A stretch of DNA of 64,000 nucleotides from Croceifilum oryzae (GTDB lineage: Bacteria; Bacillota; Bacilli; Thermoactinomycetales; Thermoactinomycetaceae): assembly GCF_030814315.1 (NCBI RefSeq), contig NZ_JAUSUV010000008.1:62001-126000 (forward strand), in the 5' to 3' direction. A program made the translations under genes and the position numbers. Positions 30,540-37,541 of the stretch are shown piece by piece; position 1 is the stretch's first letter; each line of letters opens with the position of its first letter. The notes under the pieces were generated by a model. The model saw only the letters and a program-made list of their open reading frames with translations, made no database searches and was not told the DNA's origin.

Positions 30540-31688
30540 CTACCTTGTTAGGAAGTCGTCCAATTTTTGGGCGGCTTCTTTTTGCATGTTCGGGAGTACG
30601 TGACTGTAGGTGTCCATGGTTATTCCAATCGATGAGTGTCCCAGGCGTTCAGATACGATCTTAGGGTGCTCACCCTGTTGCAATAATAGCGTGGCATGGC
30701 TATGCCGGAGATCGTGGAATCTTACGTAGGGAATGTCTGCTTTCTTTACCGTTCTACCGAAAGTTTTTGAGAAGCTACCGATATTGATGGGGCTTCCATC
30801 TTTATTAGAAAAGATTAGATCGTGGTCTTTGTATAGTGGGCCGTAATATGCCTTGTGCTGTTCCTGTTCTATCTTCCTTCTTTTAAGCCCATTGATGATC
30901 GAGTCAGTTACAGCTACAGTTCTTCTGCTTCCGTCATTTTTTGCTCCATCCTTGAATTCGAGAATGTTTCCGTCTAGCAAGATGAGAGTCTGTTGGATGC
31001 TGATTATATTGTTCTTCATATCTACGTCAGCCCATCGTAGGGCGAAAAGCTCGCCTCTTCGTAAGCCAGTACAGATGGCAAAATATACTGGGTCATACAA
31101 TCCCTTTCGATCCACGGTATCCAGAAGGGTATATATCTCTTCCTTAGTTGTGAGTACATTGAATTGTGCCCTTGCTGGCTTTGGAGGAGTGGTTGATTTT
31201 GCAGGGTTAGCAGATAGAAGTTGCCATTTTACCGCTTGCTCAAGAGCCTCGTATAGAACTCTGTGATGATGGAGGATGCTACGGTGGGATAACCCACCTT
31301 TTCTGCCATCTTTCCTACCCTTTTTACTCTTCTGTGTGTAGTAGCTTTGAATTTGAATAGGCTTTAGCTTTCCTAGTTTAATGTGTCCGAGTTCTGGGAT
31401 CAAATGGTTTTTAAGAATGGATTTGTACCCTTGGCGTGTGGTGGCAGCGCAGTTTAACTCTACGTAGTCTTTGTACCATCTGATAAGGTAATCTTTCAGT
31501 GGTATCCGAGCAGGTTCGATATAGGATCCTTGGTCGATCTCTAGAATTTTCCTGGCCATAGCTTTCTTAGCCTCGGGCTCTGTTTTCCAGCTACTAAACC
31601 ATTTCTGTTCTTTCTTACCCGTGATGGGATTGGGTATCCAAAGAGCAAAGTACCACCGGTTTCCTCGTTTTCTAACATGTCCTTTCAT
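30540..31688 (-). CDS. Phage integrase (tyrosine recombinase)
   Basis: This 382-residue site-specific recombinase catalyses integration and excision of the prophage. It has an N-terminal arm-binding AP2-like domain (~1-60, KRGNRWYFALWIPNPITGKK), a core-binding SAM-like domain (~60-165) and the catalytic domain. Catalytic residues are visible: R in CTGLRRGELFALRW, HDLRHSHATLL (H-x-x-R), the GH of ERLGHSS, and the nucleophile Y in TMDTYSHVLP. AGGAGATT precedes ATG 31688. It faces tRNA-Ser(UGA). The promoter carries an inverted-repeat operator. Confidence 0.95.
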   Translation of the reverse strand: MKGHVRKRGNRWYFALWIPNPITGKKEQKWFSSWKTEPEAKKAMARKILEIDQGSYIEPARIPLKDYLIRWYKDYVELNCAATTRQGYKSILKNHLIPELGHIKLGKLKPIQIQSYYTQKSKKGRKDGRKGGLSHRSILHHHRVLYEALEQAVKWQLLSANPAKSTTPPKPARAQFNVLTTKEEIYTLLDTVDRKGLYDPVYFAICTGLRRGELFALRWADVDMKNNIISIQQTLILLDGNILEFKDGAKNDGSRRTVAVTDSIINGLKRRKIEQEQHKAYYGPLYKDHDLIFSNKDGSPINIGSFSKTFGRTVKKADIPYVRFHDLRHSHATLLLQQGEHPKIVSERLGHSSIGITMDTYSHVLPNMQKEAAQKLDDFLTR

Positions 31689-31719
31689 TGAAATCGTAAT
31701 CTCCTCTCTAAATAAATAA

Positions 31720-31764
31720 CGCCATGCGTTAACTAATGTTAGATTAACGCATGGCGATTGTCAA
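31720..31764 (-). promoter_or_regulatory. Integrase promoter with inverted-repeat operator
   Basis: On the minus strand TTGACA (31759-31764) and TAACAT (31736-31741) are 17 bp apart. A perfect 13-bp inverted repeat CGCCATGCGTTAA / TTAACGCATGGCG (31720-31732 and 31744-31756) straddles the -10 box. A bound repressor would block transcription. Confidence 0.75.
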
Positions 31765-31897
31765 GCGACCGAATGAATATTTAGTTATAAAAAAACCAAA
31801 AAAATTGTTGGTATTTTATAATATAGAGGAATAATTCATGGAGAAAAAGGGTATTAAATAGCTTACCCCATTATTATGGAAAAAAAGGTGATATAGA

Positions 31898-32080
31898 ATG
31901 AATCATGGTTCTACATTAGCTGTTGTCTGCATGATGGCGACAACGTATTATTCGTTACCGCCCACCACGAATGTAAAGATAATAATAGATTTTTTAATCA
32001 AATACGGTAAATTTTCTGAAGAAGAAATGAAGATTATTCAAGAATTGGATTTTCAAATCCAATCAGAATCCCTACGATAG
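31898..32080 (+). CDS. Small hypothetical prophage protein
   Basis: This 60-residue ORF has AAAGGTGAT six bases before ATG 31898. The sequence has a short hydrophobic N-terminal part (GSTLAVVCMMATTYYSL) and a helical charged C-terminal half (KIIIDFLIKYGKFSEEEMKIIQEL). Unknown family. It is convergent with the repressor gene and overlaps its 3' end by nine bases. The good ribosome site makes it plausible, but the small size leaves doubt. Confidence 0.5.
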   Translation: MNHGSTLAVVCMMATTYYSLPPTTNVKIIIDFLIKYGKFSEEEMKIIQELDFQIQSESLR

Positions 32081-32473
32081 TTCATTCATTTCCTTCTCTA
32101 TCACAGCGAGAACTAGACGTTGGATAAGGTCTTTCTGAGGACCTTTTATATAATGCCCATCCCAGTGCAATGCGCTTTCATCTAGGAGGGCTTTTTTTAG
32201 ATCTACAATGTTGTGTGCTGGATTTTCTGAGTGCTGAGGTGCTGGGTCGTCCGTTTTTCCTAATAGGAAGTCCACTGATACTTCCAATACCTCTGCTGTT
32301 CGGAAGATATCCTCTACCTCCGGACGTGTATAAGCCCGTTCCCAGTTAGAAATGATTTGAAGTGTAACATTACCCCCTATCTTCTCTGCAAGATCTTTCT
32401 GCGACCATCTTCTATCTTTTCTAAGGAGTGAAACTCTCTTAGCAAAAGTCTCCAATATTTCTTGTTTCAGCAT
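32072..32473 (-). CDS. CI-like phage repressor (XRE-family HTH)
   Basis: This 133-residue protein has an N-terminal helix-turn-helix (FAKRVSLLRKDRRWSQKDLAEKIGGNVTLQIISNWERAYTRPEVEDIFRTAEVLEVSVDFLLG). Its short C-terminal helical part lacks the S24 autoprotease motif, so induction would need an antirepressor such as the Rha-type protein downstream rather than RecA cleavage. I use ATG 32473, with AAGGAAGGA upstream. A perfect palindromic operator lies 19-37 bp before the start, just downstream of its -10 box, which suggests self-repression. Confidence 0.85.
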   Translation of the reverse strand: MLKQEILETFAKRVSLLRKDRRWSQKDLAEKIGGNVTLQIISNWERAYTRPEVEDIFRTAEVLEVSVDFLLGKTDDPAPQHSENPAHNIVDLKKALLDESALHWDGHYIKGPQKDLIQRLVLAVIEKEMNELS

Positions 32474-32885
32474 CGTACCATCCTTCCTTACATTAACGTA
32501 ATACGTTAATGACATTATACATACATGTTTATGTGAAAGTCTACTTTCACGCGAAAATATATACACTACACAATATCGTATATTTTATACGAAAGAACGA
32601 ATATGGAGTATATCGCTAATCATGTACATATATGAGTGAATCCAACTGTGACAAGGTTTTCAAAGGATTTGTCCATCGTATAACGTAGTCTGTCTATCAC
32701 GGTCTGCACCATCTTTTTTCAGGGCATCAAGTACAAATAAAATCACATGAAAGTCACCTTTCAATCGAGAGAAATAACATTATTCGATATCGAATATATT
32801 ATATCGTATAACGATAATATGTATTTGACATTCGTATTACGTTATAATACTATATTAACATATTACGATATTGAAGGTGATAATC
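32474..32885. promoter_or_regulatory. Lysis-lysogeny control region between divergent HTH genes
   Basis: This 410-bp gene-free region has several operators. A 19-bp palindrome ATTAACGTAATACGTTAAT lies at 32492-32510. GTGAAAGT CT ACTTTCAC lies at 32533-32550 and ATTCGATATCGAAT at 32782-32795. A second ACGTA-TACGT-like core lies at 32833-32844, inside the rightward promoter (TTGACA 32825-32830, TACTAT 32848-32853, spacing 17). The leftward -10 box is at 32514-32519. The layout resembles a lambda-type switch. No credible ORF is seen. Confidence 0.8.
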
Positions 32886-33143
32886 TTGGTTCGCGTTAAT
32901 ATTGAAAAGGTCAGGGAGGCTAAAGGGATTACTAAAACTTATATGGGTTCTAGAGTCGGACTTACCTGTACAGGATACCGACATATCGCAGTTGGCTCTG
33001 TTAAGTTGACTGTAGATCGGTTCTTGGATTTTGCAAAGGTTCTTGACTGTCCTCCAGAAGTGTTACTTAGTGATGAACGAACAGAGTGCTTTATTCAAGA
33101 AAATATATATAAAGGAGAGCCTTCATGTTTGGATACCGTATGA
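32886..33143 (+). CDS. Cro-like HTH regulator
   Basis: This 85-residue XRE-type protein reads IEKVREAKGITKTYMGSRVGLTCTGYRHIAVGSVKLTVDRFLDFAKVLDCPPEVLLS. It is divergent from the repressor and behind the rightward promoter, the Cro position. I choose TTG 32886, because GAAGGTGAT lies about seven bases upstream. Its end overlaps the next gene by 19 bases, which suggests translational coupling. Confidence 0.75.
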   Translation: MVRVNIEKVREAKGITKTYMGSRVGLTCTGYRHIAVGSVKLTVDRFLDFAKVLDCPPEVLLSDERTECFIQENIYKGEPSCLDTV

Positions 33144-33436
33144 ATTCCCAACCAGAGGATGCAGTAAGACTAGCACGTATTTTTCAAAGTTTAATTGATG
33201 TTGTAGAAGAACAAAGCAATGAGGAAGCTCTTGTATACACTATGGAAGAAGCATCAAAAAAGCTAAGAGTTTCCCTCCCAAACTTTCGTGAACATTATTT
33301 AAAGAAACCAGATTTTCCACAACTGTGGTCTGGAAAGAAGTGTGTGATACCGCGAAAGGCTTTAGGTGAATGGCTGAATGATCCTGAGCGTTGGAAGCAA
33401 AGTCCAGACGAATCATATGATTCATACGACTTTTAG
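33125..33436 (+). CDS. Small HTH (excisionase-type) DNA-binding protein
   Basis: This 103-residue protein carries a MerR/HTH_17-like module (YTMEEASKKLRVSLPNFREHYLKKPDFPQLWSGKKCVIPRKALGEWL), as found in excisionases and phage regulators. AAAGGAGAG precedes ATG 33125. It is the second gene of the rightward early operon. Role in excision or gene control cannot be told from sequence alone. Confidence 0.65.
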   Translation: MFGYRMNSQPEDAVRLARIFQSLIDVVEEQSNEEALVYTMEEASKKLRVSLPNFREHYLKKPDFPQLWSGKKCVIPRKALGEWLNDPERWKQSPDESYDSYDF

Positions 33437-33482
33437 TAAAGAGGCCCATTATAACAAAGAACATATTTGGAGGGGAATCCCC

Positions 33483-33827
33483 ATGTACCTGATGGATGGA
33501 TATAGACGTAAGATCCAAAATGTAGAGGATATTGATTACGCACTGATTCAATATAAGAAGCACAAAGATCAAGTTGATGAGTATAAGGAACAACGAGATC
33601 GGGTGATCATTCAGGCGAACGAATGGTTGGCCGATGTTTGTGATAAATCTTTAAAAGAGATGAAGCATTTAGAGACAAGCATGAAGGACTACTATACACA
33701 TCAATTATCTGAGTTTCCTAGCTTAATAGTAATTAATCGTCCATTTGGTAAATTCGGTTTAATAAAAACCGAGGACGGTAGTGTATTTGGAGTAGAAGTA
33801 AAGGATCCACAGGGCGGCGGAGTATAA
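33483..33827 (+). CDS. Gam-like host-nuclease inhibitor family protein (probable)
   Basis: This 114-residue protein starts at ATG 33483 after GGAGGGG. It is mostly coiled coil (YALIQYKKHKDQVDEYKEQRDRVIIQANEWLADVCDKSLKEMKHLETSMKDYYTHQL), then has a PFGKFGLIKTEDG segment. The pattern 'helical hairpin, LE..L..Y, then a K/R-P-x-G-K beta strand' is typical of Mu-Gam-like proteins that guard phage DNA ends, although this one is short. It sits among recombination genes. The assignment is by eye and moderate. Confidence 0.5.
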   Translation: MYLMDGYRRKIQNVEDIDYALIQYKKHKDQVDEYKEQRDRVIIQANEWLADVCDKSLKEMKHLETSMKDYYTHQLSEFPSLIVINRPFGKFGLIKTEDGSVFGVEVKDPQGGGV

Positions 33828-33940
33828 CGGAATGTACTTGTTACCTACTATGCCTCACAAAAATGTGAAGGAACTTGGCCAAGCAATATCCTTTCAACCA
33901 TACAAAGAAAAGAAATTACCATATAAGAGAGGAAGATTGT

Positions 33941-34717
33941 ATGCATACCAATCCACTCGTATTTGTCGAAGATAACAAAGTCGTAACGGATTCATTGAAG
34001 GTGTCTGAAGTATTTGAGAAACAACATTTTCATGTCATGCGTGACATTGAATCTTTAGATTGTAGCTTAGATTTTCTAGAATCCAACTTTGGATTGTGGG
34101 ATTACAAAGATCTAAGAGACCGATCAAGGAAAAAATATCTACTCACTAAAGACGGACTCATGTTTCTTGTTATGGGCTACAGAGGTGCAAAAGCGGCACA
34201 AATGAAGGAACGTTATATCGAAGAGTTCAACCGTATGGAACAATTTATTAAGACAGAAGTAAAACTAGATTCGTATATGATTCAGGACCCAATTGAACGG
34301 GCTACAAGATGGATCGAAGAAGAACAAGAAAGATTGTACTTAGAAGCGAAAGTGAACGAGCAGGCTTCAAAAGTGGAGTTTCACGATAAAGTTCTTAGAC
34401 CGGGCGAGCTCCTAACTGCTACCACCTTGTCCAAAGACTACGGTCTAACAGCCAGGCGTTTTAACCTCTTGCTCCATGATCTAGGGATTCAATTCAGACA
34501 AGGAGGAAAGTGGCATTTATACAGTAAATATGCAACCCATGGTTATACGGATTATGAGACCTATGAAGATGGTTATACACAGATGAAATGGACTCAAAAG
34601 GGTCGGCAGTTTCTCTATCAGTTCCTGCAGGATCGAGGTTTTGTACCAGTGGGACAAGCCGAGAAAGAAAGGCTACATACCAGAAAGGAAGATATAATTG
34701 CTCTCACTGCCTACTGA
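33941..34717 (+). CDS. Rha-family phage antirepressor with C-terminal KilA-C/ANT-like domain
   Basis: This 258-residue regulator has an N-terminal Rha domain (~1-95, VVTDSLKVSEVFEKQHFHVMRDIESLD ... YLLTKDGLMFLVMGYRGAKAAQMKERYIEEFNRME), a helical linker, and a C-terminal antirepressor domain (~170-250, LLTATTLSKDYGLTARRFNLLLHDLGIQFRQGGKWHLYSKYA). Such proteins can free a prophage by binding its repressor. I use ATG 33941 (AGAGGAAG upstream). Its 3' end overlaps the next gene by 20 bases. Confidence 0.85.
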   Translation: MHTNPLVFVEDNKVVTDSLKVSEVFEKQHFHVMRDIESLDCSLDFLESNFGLWDYKDLRDRSRKKYLLTKDGLMFLVMGYRGAKAAQMKERYIEEFNRMEQFIKTEVKLDSYMIQDPIERATRWIEEEQERLYLEAKVNEQASKVEFHDKVLRPGELLTATTLSKDYGLTARRFNLLLHDLGIQFRQGGKWHLYSKYATHGYTDYETYEDGYTQMKWTQKGRQFLYQFLQDRGFVPVGQAEKERLHTRKEDIIALTAY

Positions 34718-35420
34718 AAAGAAAGAACCCAAGACAAAATTGGAGGATTACTCGCTTCTTCTTTACGGAAATTGGAAAATTGGGAAATCAACCTTCTGTA
34801 GCCAGATGGATTCTCCGCTTTTCCTCGCAACCGAGCCCGGTTTGGAGGCATTATCTAGATTTGAAGTGAAAGTTCCAGATTGGTCTACTTTTTTAAGGTG
34901 TTGCTCACTTCTTGAAAAGGGCGATCACCACTATAAAACGATCATTATCGATACGGTGGACAACCTGTGGAAATCATGTTCTGAGTTCGTGAAGGAACAA
35001 CAAGGAATTCAACATGAGTCGGATTTAGGTTACGGAAAAGGGTGGCAAATGGTAAAGGACGAGTTCTTTAAGGCGATTCGGAAATTGTCCCTTTTACCAT
35101 ATGGTCTAGTGTTTACGAGCCATGTAGAGTTCATTGAGGTCAAGACTCGGGTTTCCACTATCACAAAAGCAGTTCCCTCCATACCGAAATCAGGACGGGA
35201 TATGATTCTCGGAATGGTGGATCTTATCCTATACGCAGAAGCTGTGGTTGCAAATGGAGAAGAGATTCGAGTTTTGAGAACACAGCCCAGTGAGAATTGG
35301 GAAGGTGGAGACCGAACCGAACATGCCTTTCATCGAAAGTTGCCAGCTGCTCTCCCTCTTAGTTTCCGGGAGTTTGAAAAGGCGTTTTATAACCAAACAG
35401 AAGAAGGAGAAATGTTATGA
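34698..35420 (+). CDS. Phage RecA-like AAA ATPase (Sak4-type)
   Basis: This 240-residue single-domain ATPase has Walker A GNWKIGKST (~24-32) and Walker B KTIIIDTVDNL (~80-90). A lysine/glycine-rich central part ends in a beta-rich tail. This is the AAA_24/Sak4 type that promotes single-strand annealing recombination in phages. TTG 34698 follows AAAGGAAGAT. The stop overlaps the start of the DUF669 gene, a frequent partner. Confidence 0.75.
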   Translation: MLSLPTEKKEPKTKLEDYSLLLYGNWKIGKSTFCSQMDSPLFLATEPGLEALSRFEVKVPDWSTFLRCCSLLEKGDHHYKTIIIDTVDNLWKSCSEFVKEQQGIQHESDLGYGKGWQMVKDEFFKAIRKLSLLPYGLVFTSHVEFIEVKTRVSTITKAVPSIPKSGRDMILGMVDLILYAEAVVANGEEIRVLRTQPSENWEGGDRTEHAFHRKLPAALPLSFREFEKAFYNQTEEGEML

Positions 35421-35902
35421 GTCAATGGTCGGAGTACTTATCGCAATTTCAGAAGGGTTACCAAGAAGCAGAGTTTGATGTATATGATGATTTACCTGAT
35501 GGACAGTATGTGATGAACGTGGAAGCAGTTAGATTTAAAACGAGTAAAACCAATCGCCCCATGTTGGAGTGGGAGTTAGCTGTTACGGAGGGTCCTTTTA
35601 AAGGACGTAAAGAGTGGAAGTATCATCTTCTTGATGATCCGGATCGGATTGGCTGGATGAAACAGGATTTATTTCGAGCTGGTTTGCAATTAGAAGACAT
35701 TACGAAGCTGGAGTCAGAATTACCTAATCTATTAGATCGTAAGTTGCAAATCAAGATCCAAACGAAATCAGGAGATAACAATGTTTTTCGGAATCTTTAT
35801 TTCCAAAAACAACTGAAACCTCAGTCTGCTGAGACTGCATCTCCCGTTAAGAGTGATCAAAAAGTACCTCCATGGGCGGAAAATCAGTCCTTCCCATTTT
35901 AA
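35417..35902 (+). CDS. DUF669-family phage protein, likely ssDNA-binding
   Basis: This 161-residue protein of the DUF669 type has an OB-like beta core (LPDGQYVMNVEAVRFKTSKTNRPMLEWELAVTEGPFKGRKEWKYHLLDD). The C-terminus PPWAENQSFPF resembles the aromatic-ended tail of SSB proteins that recruits partners. Its start overlaps the Sak4-like stop (ATGA), so the two are coupled, and a helicase follows. An SSB-like role is inferred. Confidence 0.7.
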   Translation: MSQWSEYLSQFQKGYQEAEFDVYDDLPDGQYVMNVEAVRFKTSKTNRPMLEWELAVTEGPFKGRKEWKYHLLDDPDRIGWMKQDLFRAGLQLEDITKLESELPNLLDRKLQIKIQTKSGDNNVFRNLYFQKQLKPQSAETASPVKSDQKVPPWAENQSFPF

Positions 35903-35981
35903 ATAGAGAAACAACGGGAGGAGGGCAGTTACGTGCTCTTCTCTTTTTTACACCTTTATAGAGTAGGAGGTAATGTTTTCT

Positions 35982-37541
35982 GTGCAAGATATACACCTTA
36001 GACCTTATCAACTAGAAGCACATTCTGCATGGGACTCCTTCTATCAAAGTGGTGGTAAACGTGGATTGATCAATTTACCCACAGGTTGTGGAAAAACCAT
36101 CACCGCTCTTTCCTTAGCTAAAAAGACACAAGGACGTCTGCTTTGGTTGGCTCATCGAGAAGAGCTTATTGATCAACCCATTCAAGCGATGAAATTAATC
36201 TGGCCCGAAGCGACATGTGGAATAGTGAAAGCACAAAGAAATGAATTTGATAACCAATGTGTATTTGCAAGCGTACAGACGATCTTTCGTAGACTTGATC
36301 AGCTTCCATCATTCGATTTAGTCGTAGTAGATGAAGCTCACCATGTACTTGGAAAAACGTATATGGATACACTCCAAGCTGTGGGTGCTTTCGAATCAAG
36401 CGGTCCTCCTGTTGTTGGATTAACAGCAACTGTTGAACGAGCGGATAAGAAGGGCCTTGATTCTGTTTTTGAACAGATCATCTATCAATATCAATTACTA
36501 CAAGCCATTCGGGATGGATATCTATCGGATATTAGAACGGAGAGAGTACACTTAAACGCTAATCTTGATGAGATTAACACCGTTGCTGGAGATCTAAATC
36601 AAGGGAAATTGGATGAGGTTCTCTTGAAAGCAAACGTGGCGAAAGCTGTGGCAGATGCATATGTAACACATGTCACGGATCGGAAGGCTATTGTTTTTAC
36701 GGTAAGTGTGGATCAGGCAAAACGAACAGCAGCGGAACTTCAATCAAGGGGAATCCCCGCAGAATGGTTGTCAGGAAAAGTACATTCAGATGAACGAAAA
36801 GCAATCTTACAACGTTTCCATACAGGTGAAACCAAAGTCCTATGTAACTGTGCGGTACTTACTGAAGGCTTTGATGAACCGACAGTTGACTGTGTCATTA
36901 TGGCCCGGCCCACAAAATCGAGATCCCTCTACATCCAAATGATCGGTCGGGGGACAAGGATATCTCCTGGAAAGCAGGATTGTCTAGTGTTGGATGTGAC
37001 AGGTGTATCCAAGCGTCACCAATTGATTACTGCTCCATCTCTGTTTGGTCTACAAGAAGAAACGAAAGAAGAAACCATTATGGAGGCAGTGGAAAGGGAT
37101 GAAGAGAGGAACCGAGAGATTTCGCAACTCCAAGCTATCTTAAGTCGAGGAGACATGAAAGATTTCCGCCGTCATATTCGTTGGCTCCAAGCAACGCCCC
37201 ATCTTTTTGCGCTTGCAGCTGGAGATGCCGGGACAACTATTTTGTATCAAGTAAGAGATGGTTGGATGGCCAAAGTATTAAAACGTAATGGACAACAAGA
37301 GATGTTGACTCAACAACCTGTTTGGATGGAATTAGCACAAGGGATTGCTGAGGATTTTGTTCGACGAGCAGATGTCTTAGGACTTATTAATAAAGACGCT
37401 TCATGGCGTAGGAAACAGGCATCACAGAAGCAAATGTGGGCGTTATCAAGATGGGGAATCCGCACTGAGAAATGGTTAACTATGGGAGAAGCGGCAGATG
37501 AAATGACGAAAGCCATCGCGAGGAGAGGAGTGGGAGCTTGA
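35982..37541 (+). CDS. Phage superfamily 2 DNA/RNA helicase
   Basis: The helicase has motif I PTGCGKTITAL, Ia, II DEAH (VVVDEAHHVL), III GLTATVERAD, motif V (VLTEGFDEP) and VI (QMIGRGTRISPGK). The ~110 C-terminal residues are extra and end in a short region typical of phage ResIII-like helicases. The start is uncertain. GTG 35982 has AGGAGG at 11 bases, while ATG 35973 is only two bases from it. It likely unwinds or loads at the phage origin. The stop overlaps the next start. Confidence 0.85.
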   Translation: MQDIHLRPYQLEAHSAWDSFYQSGGKRGLINLPTGCGKTITALSLAKKTQGRLLWLAHREELIDQPIQAMKLIWPEATCGIVKAQRNEFDNQCVFASVQTIFRRLDQLPSFDLVVVDEAHHVLGKTYMDTLQAVGAFESSGPPVVGLTATVERADKKGLDSVFEQIIYQYQLLQAIRDGYLSDIRTERVHLNANLDEINTVAGDLNQGKLDEVLLKANVAKAVADAYVTHVTDRKAIVFTVSVDQAKRTAAELQSRGIPAEWLSGKVHSDERKAILQRFHTGETKVLCNCAVLTEGFDEPTVDCVIMARPTKSRSLYIQMIGRGTRISPGKQDCLVLDVTGVSKRHQLITAPSLFGLQEETKEETIMEAVERDEERNREISQLQAILSRGDMKDFRRHIRWLQATPHLFALAAGDAGTTILYQVRDGWMAKVLKRNGQQEMLTQQPVWMELAQGIAEDFVRRADVLGLINKDASWRRKQASQKQMWALSRWGIRTEKWLTMGEAADEMTKAIARRGVGA

